In this document: in pieces, positions 7,381 to 17,131 of the stretch
Layout: every line of letters starts with the position of its first letter
Position numbering within the stretch: the first letter of the stretch is position 1
Assembly: GCA_036555325.1 (NCBI GenBank)
Contig: DATBLQ010000002.1
Span: forward strand, 62,001-126,000
From: DATBLQ01 sp036555325
GTDB lineage: Bacteria > Pseudomonadota > Alphaproteobacteria > Rhizobiales > Aestuariivirgaceae
DNA: 64,000 bases
Direction: 5' to 3'
The notes under the pieces: model-generated
The model's database searches: none
What the model was told of the DNA's origin: nothing
What the model saw: the letters and a program-made list of their open reading frames with translations, nothing else
Translations under genes and position numbers: made by a program

Positions 7381-9408
7381 GTGTACCAGCTTATTGTCCT
7401 TCTTCCTCTCTTGGGGGCCCTGATTGCTGGCCTTTTCGGTACGGCACTGCCTCGCGCAGTTCGCGAAAGCGTCAATGTCGATATTGATACGATATCTCCG
7501 AGCTCTTCCGCTGCAGCTGCTCCAGAGGAACTTGCCCATCAACCCTCACCGACCTGGCCGGGAGTGTTGACCTCAGCCCTTCTTTTGGTCACTGCGGTAC
7601 TTTCCTGGATTATTTTTCTTTCGTCGCTGCATGGCGGTGATACGGAAAAAATCAACTTCTTCCCTTTTATTCACTCGGGTGAGCTCATAGCCGATTGGTC
7701 ATTGCGTATCGACGCCTTGACCAGGGTCATGCTGGTGGTCGTCACCACCGTTTCATCGCTCGTACATGTCTATTCGATCGGCTACATGGGTCACGATCCC
7801 TCGCAAGGGCGATTCTTCGCATACCTTTCCCTGTTCACCTTCGCCATGCTTGCGTTGGTCACCGCCGATAATCTTGTCCAACTGTTTTTCGGATGGGAAG
7901 GCGTGGGCCTGGCCTCCTATCTGCTCATTGGTTTCTGGTATCATCGGCCCGCGGCGAATGCGGCGGCTATCAAGGCCTTCATCGTCAATCGGGTTGGTGA
8001 TTTTGGATTTGCTTTGGGAATTTTCGGCTGCTTCGCGATATTCGGTTCCATTGACCTCGATACGATCTTCAACGCAGCTCCCGAACAGCTCGGCAAGACC
8101 ATGATGTTTTTGGGATTTGAGGTCGATGTTTTGACCGCCCTTTGCCTCCTTTTGTTCATGGGCGCCATGGGTAAGTCGGCGCAGTTTCTCCTGCACACCT
8201 GGCTGCCGGATGCGATGGAAGGGCCCACTCCGGTGTCTGCTCTCATCCATGCCGCAACCATGGTCACGGCAGGCGTATTCCTGGTTGCCAGGTTATCTCC
8301 GCTTTATGAACTTGCCCCCAATGCACAAGCTTTCATAGCGCTCACAGGTGCAGTGACGGCCTTCTTTGCTGGAACGGTCGCCCTGGTGCAGAACGATATC
8401 AAGCGCGTCATCGCCTATTCGACCTGCTCGCAACTCGGTTACATGTTCGTCGCCATGGGCTTTGGTGCTTATGGTGTCGGTATGTTTCATCTCTTCACGC
8501 ACGCATTTTTCAAGGCTCTGTTGTTCCTTGCGGCCGGTTCGGTGATCCATGCACTGGCGGGTGATCAGGATATGCGCCGCATGGGTGGGCTACACGGACA
8601 TCTGCGGATCACCTGGACGCTGATGTTGATCGGTACGCTGGCTTTGACCGGTTTCCCCCTGACAGCAGGCTATTTCTCCAAGGATGCAGTCATCGAGGCG
8701 GCTTTCGTCCATCAAGGGCAGGTGAGCGCCATATGCTTCTGGCTACTGCTCATCTCCGCACTGTTCACCGCTTTTTACTCTTGGCGCCTGATGTTTCTGA
8801 CATTTCACGGCTCGCCCAGAGCAGCCCCTCAAGTGATGGAGCATGCGCATGAATCCCCGCCTGTCATGCTCGTCCCTCTTTATCCTCTTGCCGCCGGCTC
8901 GCTTTTCGCTGGCATGCTCTTCTATCGCTATTTTATCGGCGATGAGGAAAGTTTGTTCTGGAGCACCGCCATCTATCGTGCTCCTGAAAACGAGATCATC
9001 CATCATCTGCATGAAACCCCTTTCTCCGTCAGGATCGCGCCCTTCTTTATGTTGGTGGCGGGGTTCGCCATCGCCTATCTTTTCTACATTCTCCGCCCGG
9101 GTCTTCCCAAACGTTTCGCTGAAGCGAACGCGCCGATCTACAAGTTCCTTCTCAACAAGTGGTACTTTGACGAACTTTACGAACTCATTTTTGTGCGTCC
9201 CGGCCTCCGCCTGGCACACTTCCTCTGGCAAAAGGGAGATGGCTGGCTCATCGACGGCTTCGGGCCGGACGGCATTTCCGCCCGCGTTCTGGATGTGACA
9301 CGCAACGTGGTGCGTTTGCAGTCGGGATATCTCTACCACTATGCCTTCGCCATGCTCATCGGCGTCGCCGCGCTGGTTACCTGGTACATGTTCGCGGGAG
9401 GGCGCTGA
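7381..9408 (+). CDS. nuoL: NADH-quinone oxidoreductase subunit L
   Basis: This is the ND5-type antiporter-like subunit at the far end of the membrane arm, with the long lateral helix at its C-terminus. It is 675 residues. It starts with GTG at 7381, six bases after nuoK. Family motifs include GWEGVGLASYLLIGFWY near residue 165, the HTWLPDAMEGPTPVSALIHAATMV loop near 275, and KRVIAYSTCSQLGYMF near 340. A hydrophilic stretch at about residues 30-58 (Ser/Ala/Pro rich) separates the first two hydrophobic segments. The stop overlaps the nuoM start by one base. Confidence 0.97.
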   Translation: MYQLIVLLPLLGALIAGLFGTALPRAVRESVNVDIDTISPSSSAAAAPEELAHQPSPTWPGVLTSALLLVTAVLSWIIFLSSLHGGDTEKINFFPFIHSGELIADWSLRIDALTRVMLVVVTTVSSLVHVYSIGYMGHDPSQGRFFAYLSLFTFAMLALVTADNLVQLFFGWEGVGLASYLLIGFWYHRPAANAAAIKAFIVNRVGDFGFALGIFGCFAIFGSIDLDTIFNAAPEQLGKTMMFLGFEVDVLTALCLLLFMGAMGKSAQFLLHTWLPDAMEGPTPVSALIHAATMVTAGVFLVARLSPLYELAPNAQAFIALTGAVTAFFAGTVALVQNDIKRVIAYSTCSQLGYMFVAMGFGAYGVGMFHLFTHAFFKALLFLAAGSVIHALAGDQDMRRMGGLHGHLRITWTLMLIGTLALTGFPLTAGYFSKDAVIEAAFVHQGQVSAICFWLLLISALFTAFYSWRLMFLTFHGSPRAAPQVMEHAHESPPVMLVPLYPLAAGSLFAGMLFYRYFIGDEESLFWSTAIYRAPENEIIHHLHETPFSVRIAPFFMLVAGFAIAYLFYILRPGLPKRFAEANAPIYKFLLNKWYFDELYELIFVRPGLRLAHFLWQKGDGWLIDGFGPDGISARVLDVTRNVVRLQSGYLYHYAFAMLIGVAALVTWYMFAGGR

Positions 9409-10907
9409 TGTCTGGCTGGCCGATACTATCACTCACAACGTTCCTGCCCCTGATTGGTGCACTCTTCGTGCTTGTCGTTCGTGGCGAAGACGAGATTGCT
9501 GTTCGCAACATGCGTTGGACGGCGTTGTTCACCACGCTCATCACGTTTGTCATATCGCTTACCCTGTGGATCGATTTCGATCGCAGCCAGTCCGGCTTTC
9601 AGTTTCTCGAGCAGCGCGCCTGGCTCGGCAATTTCGCTTCGTATCGGATGGGCGTCGATGGCATATCGATGCCGTTCGTGATCCTCACCACATTCTTGAT
9701 GCCGATATGCATAATTGCGAGCTGGGGCATCAGCTACCGTGTCAAGGAGTACATGATAGCCTTCCTCATCCTCGAAATGATGATGGTTGGCGTTTTCGTC
9801 TCGCTCGATCTTTTCCTCTTCTATCTGTTCTTCGAAGGCGGGCTCATTCCCATGTTTCTTATCATCGGAATCTGGGGTGGTCCTCGGCGTGTCTATGCCA
9901 GCTTCAAATTCTTCCTCTATACGTTTTTGGGTTCGGTTCTGATGCTCCTTGCCATGTTCGCCATGTACTGGCAGGCGGGCACCTCCGACATTTCTGCCTT
10001 GCTGCAGTTCAGTTTTCCTCCCCATCTGCAGGTTTGGCTGTGGCTTGCCTTCTTCGCATCCTTTGCGGTGAAACTGCCGATGTGGCCCGTTCATACCTGG
10101 TTGCCGGACGCTCACGTCGAGGCGCCAACGGCGGGTTCCGTCTTACTCGCGGCGATTCTGCTGAAAATGGGCGGATACGGATTCATCCGCTTTTCGCTGC
10201 CCATGTTTCCGGCTGCCTCGGAGTATTTCGCACCCCTGGTATTCGTCCTGTCGGTCGTGGCAATCGTCTATACCTCTCTTGTCGCGCTCGCGCAGGAGGA
10301 CATGAAGAAGCTCATTGCCTATTCCTCGGTCGCCCACATGGGGTTTGTGACCATCGGAATCTTCACGATGACGAGGCAGGGGATCGACGGCGCGCTTTTC
10401 CAGATGATTTCCCATGGCCTCGTTTCGGCCGCGCTCTTTCTTTGCGTTGGCGTCGTCTATGATCGTCTGCATACCCGCGAGATCTCCGCCTATGGAGGCC
10501 TGGCCGATCGGATGCCGCTGTACGCCGCAGCTTTCATGGTGTTCACACTGGCCAATGTCGGTTTGCCGGGAACCAGTGGATTTGTCGGAGAGTTTCTATC
10601 GCTCGCGGGCGCGTTCAAGACCAATATGACGGTTGCCTTTCTCGCGACCACTGGTGTCATCTTGTCGGCAGCCTATGCATTATGGCTCTACCGCAAGGTC
10701 GTTTTTGGGCAACTGGTCAAACCGGAGTTGGCGCACATGCCCGATCTGAGCTTTCGCGAAGTGGCAGCGCTTATACCGATCGTCTATTTCACCGTTCATT
10801 TTGGCGTCTACCCGGCGGCGGTCCTGGAGATTTTTTCGGCATCGGTTGAATCTCTGCTCACCGGCTTGTCTCCAATGAAAACGGCAAGCCTTCTAGGCGC
10901 CTGGTGA
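9408..10907 (+). CDS. nuoM: NADH-quinone oxidoreductase subunit M
   Basis: NuoM is the ND4-type antiporter-like proton channel subunit of complex I. The 499-residue protein has about 14 predicted helices. The diagnostic FFEGGLIPMFLIIGIWGG segment lies near residue 144, FAVKLPMWPVHTWLPDAHVEAPTAGSV near 222, and KKLIAYSSVAHMGF near 300. It starts on the last base of the nuoL stop and is followed by ten bases and nuoN. Confidence 0.98.
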   Translation: MSGWPILSLTTFLPLIGALFVLVVRGEDEIAVRNMRWTALFTTLITFVISLTLWIDFDRSQSGFQFLEQRAWLGNFASYRMGVDGISMPFVILTTFLMPICIIASWGISYRVKEYMIAFLILEMMMVGVFVSLDLFLFYLFFEGGLIPMFLIIGIWGGPRRVYASFKFFLYTFLGSVLMLLAMFAMYWQAGTSDISALLQFSFPPHLQVWLWLAFFASFAVKLPMWPVHTWLPDAHVEAPTAGSVLLAAILLKMGGYGFIRFSLPMFPAASEYFAPLVFVLSVVAIVYTSLVALAQEDMKKLIAYSSVAHMGFVTIGIFTMTRQGIDGALFQMISHGLVSAALFLCVGVVYDRLHTREISAYGGLADRMPLYAAAFMVFTLANVGLPGTSGFVGEFLSLAGAFKTNMTVAFLATTGVILSAAYALWLYRKVVFGQLVKPELAHMPDLSFREVAALIPIVYFTVHFGVYPAAVLEIFSASVESLLTGLSPMKTASLLGAW

Positions 10908-10917
10908 GGGGAAACGA

Positions 10918-12363
10918 ATGATTTTCGACATGCTCAACGCAATTGAGGCCAACGCAGTTCTCCCGGAATTGCTTCTGGTGGTCGCCGCCATGCTGCTCCT
11001 GATGATTGGCGTCTTTGCTTCCCGGGCGAATGTGGAGGTCGTGAACACGCTGGCACTTGCAGTACTGGCCGTGGTCGGTGCCATTGTACTCTGGATGCCG
11101 GGGCTGGAAGTCAAGGCTTTTGGCGGAGCGTTCATTGTCGATCACTTCGCCCGTGTTATGAAAATGCTTGCCCTATTCGGGTCGGCGGTAACGCTCGTTT
11201 TGTCCAGTCATTATATGCGAGTGGAGAAAATCGCCCGCTTCGAATACGCTGTGCTAATTCTGCTGGCCACCGCCGGCATGATGATGATGATTTCAGCCTA
11301 CGATCTCATTGCTCTCTACGTAGGTCTGGAACTTCAATCCCTGGCTCTCTATGTTATCGCTGCCTTCGATCGCGACAACGCCCGTTCTGCCGAGGCCGGC
11401 CTCAAATACTTCGTTCTCGGGGCATTGTCTTCCGGCATGCTGCTCTATGGAGCATCGCTAATTTACGGCGCCACTGGATCAACCGGATTCGATGCGATTG
11501 CAGCTTCCTTTGCCGGCGGCGAAGCTGGCCTGGGGTTGCTTATTGGCATCGTTTTCTTGATAGCCGGCCTCGCATTCAAGGTGTCGGCAGTGCCATTTCA
11601 TATGTGGACTCCCGATGTCTACCAGGGCTCGCCCACGCCTGTCACAGCATTCTTCGCGGCCGCTCCCAAGGTGGCTGCCATGGCGTTGTTCACCCGAGCC
11701 ATGCTTGCGCCATTTCCATCGATTGCCGCAGACTGGCAGCAGATCATCGTTTTCATTTCCATCGCTTCAATGGTGCTGGGCGCCTTTGCCGCCATCGGAC
11801 AGCACAATATCAAGCGTCTTCTTGCTTATTCCTCGATCAGCCACATGGGCTTTGCACTCGTTGGTCTTGCCGCCGCAAGTCCCGAAGGTGTTCGCGGTGT
11901 CGTCATCTATATGGCGATCTACATGATCATGACACTGGGAACTTTTGCTTGTGTTCTCAGCATGCGCCGTCCGGCAGGGGCAGTCGAGGAAATTGGCGAT
12001 CTTGCAGGGCTTGCTCGGACCAACAGGCTGATGGCGTTCATCCTGGCCATGCTGATGTTTTCCCTCGCTGGCATTCCTCCCTTGGCGGGTTTCTTCGGCA
12101 AATACTTTGTCTTCATGGCTGCCATAAAGGCCAATCTCGTGACTTTGGCGATCATCGGTGTGATCTCCAGCGTCATCGGCTCCTACTATTACCTGCGTAT
12201 CGTCAAGGTTATGTATTTCGATGAACCGGTTGCGCCGTTCCAGCGCGAACCTGCAGAATTGCGGCTCGTTTATGTTTTGTCAGGACTGTTCGTTATGGGC
12301 TTTGTCCTCTTTGCCCGGCCACTGGTGGCGCTTGCCCAGACTGCTGCGGATTCGCTTTTTTAG
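10918..12363 (+). CDS. nuoN: NADH-quinone oxidoreductase subunit N
   Basis: NuoN (ND2-type) is the third antiporter-like membrane subunit and closes the nuo operon. The 481-residue protein shows YVGLELQSLALYVIAAFDRD near residue 138, KVSAVPFHMWTPDVYQGSPTPVTAFF near 220 and KRLLAYSSISHMGFALVG near 300. A GAGGGGAAACG stretch just upstream is a good ribosome binding site. birA starts seven bases after the stop. Confidence 0.98.
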   Translation: MIFDMLNAIEANAVLPELLLVVAAMLLLMIGVFASRANVEVVNTLALAVLAVVGAIVLWMPGLEVKAFGGAFIVDHFARVMKMLALFGSAVTLVLSSHYMRVEKIARFEYAVLILLATAGMMMMISAYDLIALYVGLELQSLALYVIAAFDRDNARSAEAGLKYFVLGALSSGMLLYGASLIYGATGSTGFDAIAASFAGGEAGLGLLIGIVFLIAGLAFKVSAVPFHMWTPDVYQGSPTPVTAFFAAAPKVAAMALFTRAMLAPFPSIAADWQQIIVFISIASMVLGAFAAIGQHNIKRLLAYSSISHMGFALVGLAAASPEGVRGVVIYMAIYMIMTLGTFACVLSMRRPAGAVEEIGDLAGLARTNRLMAFILAMLMFSLAGIPPLAGFFGKYFVFMAAIKANLVTLAIIGVISSVIGSYYYLRIVKVMYFDEPVAPFQREPAELRLVYVLSGLFVMGFVLFARPLVALAQTAADSLF

Positions 12364-12370
12364 GCCGCGC

Positions 12371-13138
12371 ATGGACACCCAAGTCCGGCTCCCTGCCGGC
12401 CACCGGCTCATTCACTGCTCTGAGCTTGACTCAACAAATGCTGAGGCGTTGCGCCATGCAGCAATGGGCGAACGGGGACCTGTGTGGTTTTGGGCCGATA
12501 CGCAAAGCGAAGGACGCGGGCGTCAGGGGCGCCGATGGGTATCGGAACCCGGCAATCTTTACGCAACTCTTCTCACCGCCATCCGCATCGAGCCTTCGCC
12601 CGCCGCCGGACTGAGCATACTCGTTCCTCTGGCCATTTTGAGAACCTTCGCTGTTCACCTTCCTTCTACCGCCCGTCTTGAATTGAAATGGCCCAACGAT
12701 GTTCTGCTGGGTGGTCATAAAGTCGCAGGCATACTCGTTGAATCATCGTTGCAGGCAAAGCAGATGATTTTCGCCATCGGTTGCGGACTCAACCTGCGGC
12801 ATGCTCCGCCTGCCACCCGATATGGGGCAACCACATTAGCTGCACATGGCTCATTGGTAAGCCCGCCCGCCGCGCTTGAAACTCTCGCTGGCGAAATGGA
12901 CCGCCTCTTGAAGATATGGAATGCCGGAGCTGGCTTTGCGTTGCTGAAAGCGCAGTGGTTGCAACATGCCAAAGGTTTGGGTCAGCGTATCTCTGTTCAC
13001 ACTGGAGGCGTAAACGTGGATGGCTATTTCGAGGGGTTGGGAGCGAACGGCAGCCTGCTTCTCCGCTATCACGGTGGTGTTCGCGAATTCCATGCCGGCG
13101 AGATCGATTTTGCCGATATCAGTGAAGGGCCCGCATGA
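12371..13138 (+). CDS. birA: Biotin--[acetyl-CoA-carboxylase] ligase
   Basis: This enzyme makes biotinoyl-AMP from biotin and ATP and attaches biotin to carrier-protein lysines. At 255 residues it has the catalytic and SH3-like C-terminal domains but no N-terminal DNA-binding domain, so it is a monofunctional ligase without the E. coli repressor role. The GRGRQGRRW loop lies near residue 48, and KWPNDVLLGGHKVAGILVES near 106. The ATG at 12371, just after nuoN, gives the canonical N-terminus; an earlier in-frame ATG lies inside nuoN. The stop overlaps the RNase J start by ATGA. Confidence 0.95.
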   Translation: MDTQVRLPAGHRLIHCSELDSTNAEALRHAAMGERGPVWFWADTQSEGRGRQGRRWVSEPGNLYATLLTAIRIEPSPAAGLSILVPLAILRTFAVHLPSTARLELKWPNDVLLGGHKVAGILVESSLQAKQMIFAIGCGLNLRHAPPATRYGATTLAAHGSLVSPPAALETLAGEMDRLLKIWNAGAGFALLKAQWLQHAKGLGQRISVHTGGVNVDGYFEGLGANGSLLLRYHGGVREFHAGEIDFADISEGPA

Positions 13139-14820
13139 ATTCCCAGACACACGTCAACCCTCGCCCCGAACTCGTGTTGGTTTCCTTAGGCGGCATGGGG
13201 GAAATCGGCATGAACTGCTACGCCTATGGATATGGCCCGCCGGCCAATCGTTCATGGATCCTCGTTGACCTCGGCATCAAGTTCGGAGAGGAAACCGAAC
13301 CCGGAATCGATATCGTTCTCCCCGATCTCTCGTTCGTGGAGGCCAATCGATCGCGTTTCATCGGTATCGTCCTAACTCACGCCCACGAGGATCATTTTGG
13401 CGCCATCCCCTGGCTTTGGGAACGCCTGAAGATGCCAGTCTACTGTACTCAGTTCGCATCCGAGATTTTGAAACTCAAATTGCTGGAAGCCGATTTGCTG
13501 GATCAAGTGCCGGTTAAGATCTTGCCGCTGTCCTCTCGTTTCAAGCTTGGAGAGTTCGACCTCGAATTTGTTTCAGTGACGCATTCTATCCCTGAGTCGA
13601 ACGCATTGGTCATCCGTACTCCTTCGGGCACCGTGTTCCATTCAGGAGACTGGAAAATCGACCGCGCCCCGTCCATCCCGCCGGAGCTCAACGAGGCCCG
13701 CTTGAAAGAACTCGGGGTGGAAGGCATACGCGCGCTCGTTTGCGATTCAACCAACGTCTTGCGTGAAGGGTATTCGCCGAGCGAGCGTGATGTTGCGGTG
13801 GCGCTTGAGGATATCGTTGCGAAGGCGCCTGGGCGCGTGGTGGTGACTACATTTGGTTCGCATGTCGGTCGGGTGGCGTCGATGGCACACATTGCGCGAC
13901 GCACCGGCCGTGAAATCATCGTTGCGGGACGCGCCATGCGAAGCATGATCGAAGCCGCCCGCACGGTGGGCCTTCTCAAGGATGCGGGCGAGTTCCTCGA
14001 GGAGCAGTCGTTTGGCTATATCCCCAGGGACAAGACCATATTGGTCTGCACCGGCAGCCAGGGAGAGCCGCGTTCCGTGCTAACCAGGATCGCCGACGAT
14101 GCTCATCAAATGATCGCCCTCGATCCGGGGGATATCGTTGTCTTCTCCGCCAGAACAATCCCAGGAAACGAGAAGGCGGTGAGCGCGGTTATCAACAAAC
14201 TCGCTCGCCAGGGGATCAAGATTGTCACCGCCGACCAGGCGCTGGTTCACACCTCCGGCCACCCGCGCCAGGGGGAACTCAGGGACTTCTACAACTGGCT
14301 CAAGCCGGCACTGGTCGTCCCCATGCACGGCGAGGCCTGGCATCTGGACACGCATGCCGAATTTGCCAAGCGGGCCGGCATTTCCGAGACAGCCCTTGTC
14401 TTCAACGGCCAAATGCTAAGGCTTGCACCCGCTCCCTGCGAGGTCATCACCGAGGTACCCGCCGGCCGCTTGCATGTCGATGGCAAGCTTGTCGTCCAGG
14501 TCATCGATGGTCCGGCCAGGTTGCGGCGCAAATTATCGTTCGTCGGCGCGGTGTTCATTAGCTTGATTTTTGATCAAAAGTTCAATCTTCTCACCCGGCC
14601 GGGAATCGTAACCGACGGCACGCCGTTCACCGATGGTGAAGGTGTCTTGTTCGACGAAATCATCTACGAAGCGGTCGAGACAGCGATCAACTCCATACCG
14701 CGCGCTCGACGCAGGCAAGACGATGCGATTCGCGAGCCGGTGAGAAATGCCGTACGCCGGACGGCCGAGGAGATTTGGGGCAAGAAGCCTGTTTGCCACG
14801 TTGTCATTCATCGTCTTTAG
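13135..14820 (+). CDS. rnj: Ribonuclease J
   Basis: This is a metallo-beta-lactamase/beta-CASP ribonuclease with endonuclease and 5'-3' exonuclease activity in mRNA and rRNA processing. The zinc motif H82-x-H84-x-D86-H87 (THAHEDHFGA) is present, followed by SGDWKIDR near residue 165 and the beta-CASP signature region GSQGEPRSVL near 305. The length of 561 residues is normal. Placement directly after birA is a conserved alphaproteobacterial arrangement; the methylmalonyl-CoA epimerase gene often found next is absent here and parC follows instead. Confidence 0.95.
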   Translation: MNSQTHVNPRPELVLVSLGGMGEIGMNCYAYGYGPPANRSWILVDLGIKFGEETEPGIDIVLPDLSFVEANRSRFIGIVLTHAHEDHFGAIPWLWERLKMPVYCTQFASEILKLKLLEADLLDQVPVKILPLSSRFKLGEFDLEFVSVTHSIPESNALVIRTPSGTVFHSGDWKIDRAPSIPPELNEARLKELGVEGIRALVCDSTNVLREGYSPSERDVAVALEDIVAKAPGRVVVTTFGSHVGRVASMAHIARRTGREIIVAGRAMRSMIEAARTVGLLKDAGEFLEEQSFGYIPRDKTILVCTGSQGEPRSVLTRIADDAHQMIALDPGDIVVFSARTIPGNEKAVSAVINKLARQGIKIVTADQALVHTSGHPRQGELRDFYNWLKPALVVPMHGEAWHLDTHAEFAKRAGISETALVFNGQMLRLAPAPCEVITEVPAGRLHVDGKLVVQVIDGPARLRRKLSFVGAVFISLIFDQKFNLLTRPGIVTDGTPFTDGEGVLFDEIIYEAVETAINSIPRARRRQDDAIREPVRNAVRRTAEEIWGKKPVCHVVIHRL

Positions 14821-14870
14821 TTGTCGCGAATCTTCTGCACTTTTGCTATTTCCGCCCCGCAACCAGCCGG

Positions 14871-17120
14871 ATGCCGATCATGGGTAAACGAACCGAACTG
14901 CCGCCGCCGCGGATGATTGAAAGCATCAATTTGCGCCAAGCGTTGGAAGAGAGGTATCTGGCATACGCGCTCTCAACGATCATGAATCGCGCCCTGCCGG
15001 ATGCCCGCGATGGGCTCAAGCCAGTCCATCGACGCATCCTCTACGGCATGCAGATCCTGCGCCTCGATCCTGGAACGGCTTTCAAGAAATGCGCCAAGAT
15101 CGTCGGGGACGTGATGGGTTCGTTCCATCCTCACGGCGATCAGGCAATCTACGACGCCTTGGTAAGATTGGCGCAGGACTTTTCTTCCCGCTATCCATTG
15201 ATCGAAGGGCAGGGCAACTTCGGCAATATTGATGGCGACAGCGCTGCCGCCTATCGATACACCGAAGCGCGCATGACGGATGTCGCCAAAGCGTTGCTCG
15301 AGGGAATAAACGAGGATGCCATAGACTTTCGCCCAAACTACAGCGGCGAAGCGGACGAGCCCATCGTGCTTCCGGCAGCCTTTCCGAATCTCTTGGCCAA
15401 TGGTGCCGCAGGAATCGCGGTCGGAATGGCAACTTCGATACCGCCTCACAATGTTGCCGAGCTTGCCGATGCAGCATTGCATTTGATCAAGGCGCCGAAC
15501 GCCACAGTGCAGAAACTTCTGCAGTTTGTGCGGGGTCCAGACTTTCCTACCGGAGGCATCATCGTCGATGATCAGGCCACTATCCTCGAGGCCTACAAGA
15601 CCGGCCGGGGATCATTCCGCATTCGTGCGCACTGGGACAAGGAAGATCTCGGCCGCGGCACCTGGCAAATCGTCATAACTCAAATTCCCTACCAGGTGCA
15701 GAAGGGCCGATTGGTCGAGCGAATTGCCGAACTTCTGGCTGAACGAAAACTCCCGCTCCTCGCCGAGGTCCGCGACGAGTCAGCCGAAGATATCCGTCTC
15801 GTTCTCGAGCCGAAGAGTCGCTCGGTCGACCCTGCCTTGTTGATGGAGTCTCTTTTCCGTCTCACCGAACTGGAAACCCGCTTCCCGCTCAACATGAACG
15901 TCTTGAGCAAGGGAAAGGTGCCGATGGTGATGTCCTTGCGCGATGCACTTCGTGAATGGCTCGATCATCGCAAGGAAGTTTTGATGCGCCGCAGCCGTCA
16001 CCGCCTGGGCGAGATCGCCAGGCGGCTCGAAATACTCGACGGCTACCTTATTGCTTATCTGAATATCGATGAAGTAATCCGCATCATCCGCCGCGAGGAT
16101 GAACCGAAACCGGTGCTGATGAAGCGGTTCAAGCTCAACGACAATCAAGCGGAAGCCATTCTTAACATGCGCCTTCGAGCCCTTCGAAGACTCGAAGAAT
16201 TCGAGATCCGAACTGAACACGACTCCTTGAAGAAGGAGCAGGGGGCGCTGAACAAGCTTTTGAAATCCGACGATGCGCAGTGGGCTCGGATTTCTGACGA
16301 GATAAAGACTCTCAAGGCGAAATACGCCAAGACAACTCCGCTTGGCAAAAGGCGCACCGATTTTGCTTCTGCTCCTGCGATTGACTTCGATGCCGAACAG
16401 GCGCTGGTCGAGAGGGAGCCGATAACGGTTGTCTGCTCCGAGAAGGGATGGATACGCGCCATCAAGGGGCATCTCGAGAACGCCAACGATCTGTCATTCA
16501 AGGAGGGTGACCGGCTCAAATTCATGGTTCGCGCCGAGACCACCGACAAGATCATGCTCTTTGACTCATCTGGCCGCTTTTTCACTCTGGAAGCTTCAAA
16601 ACTGCCGGGAGGCCGCGGGCACGGTGAACCTGTACGGCTGATGGCCGATCTGGAAGCGACCGATGAGATCATCGGGTTGTTTGTCCACCGTCCTGACCGC
16701 AAGCTGCTGGTCGCCTCTTCCTCTGGCGATGGCTTCATCGTGGCCGAATCCGAATGTGTGGCCACCACACGCAAAGGCAAACAGATTTTGAACCTTAAGC
16801 CGCCGAACGAAGCGAGGCTGTGTCGGGTCGTCGATGAAACTGCCACCCATATTGCAACGATCGGTGAGAACAGAAAGCTGCTGATTTTCCCAATCAAGGA
16901 CGTACCCGAAATGGCGCGCGGCAAGGGTGTTCGCCTGCAGAAATACAAGGAAGGCGGACTCTCGGATGCCTCCCCCTTCAACCTGAAGGAGGGGTTAACT
17001 TGGATGGATTCATCCGCTCGTAGCTTTTCCGTCACTGAACTTAGAGAATGGATCGGCGAACGTGCGCAAGCAGGGCGACTGCCGCCGAAGGGTTTCCCTC
17101 GAAACAATCGCTTCAGCTGA
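14871..17120 (+). CDS. parC: DNA topoisomerase IV subunit A
   Basis: ParC cuts and religates DNA in the ParC2ParE2 topoisomerase that decatenates chromosomes. The N-terminal breakage-reunion domain begins with ERYLAYALSTIMNRALPDARDGLKPVHRR, and the active-site tyrosine is Y130 in the YRYTEARMT motif. The C-terminal half carries the six-bladed pinwheel repeats typical of ParC/GyrA. The 749-residue length is that of alphaproteobacterial ParC. Neither candidate start (14871, or 14880 beginning MGKRTE) has a strong ribosome binding site. The gene is convergent with the methyltransferase, 11 bases away. Confidence 0.95.
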   Translation: MPIMGKRTELPPPRMIESINLRQALEERYLAYALSTIMNRALPDARDGLKPVHRRILYGMQILRLDPGTAFKKCAKIVGDVMGSFHPHGDQAIYDALVRLAQDFSSRYPLIEGQGNFGNIDGDSAAAYRYTEARMTDVAKALLEGINEDAIDFRPNYSGEADEPIVLPAAFPNLLANGAAGIAVGMATSIPPHNVAELADAALHLIKAPNATVQKLLQFVRGPDFPTGGIIVDDQATILEAYKTGRGSFRIRAHWDKEDLGRGTWQIVITQIPYQVQKGRLVERIAELLAERKLPLLAEVRDESAEDIRLVLEPKSRSVDPALLMESLFRLTELETRFPLNMNVLSKGKVPMVMSLRDALREWLDHRKEVLMRRSRHRLGEIARRLEILDGYLIAYLNIDEVIRIIRREDEPKPVLMKRFKLNDNQAEAILNMRLRALRRLEEFEIRTEHDSLKKEQGALNKLLKSDDAQWARISDEIKTLKAKYAKTTPLGKRRTDFASAPAIDFDAEQALVEREPITVVCSEKGWIRAIKGHLENANDLSFKEGDRLKFMVRAETTDKIMLFDSSGRFFTLEASKLPGGRGHGEPVRLMADLEATDEIIGLFVHRPDRKLLVASSSGDGFIVAESECVATTRKGKQILNLKPPNEARLCRVVDETATHIATIGENRKLLIFPIKDVPEMARGKGVRLQKYKEGGLSDASPFNLKEGLTWMDSSARSFSVTELREWIGERAQAGRLPPKGFPRNNRFS

Positions 17121-17131
17121 TGTGGAAGCGA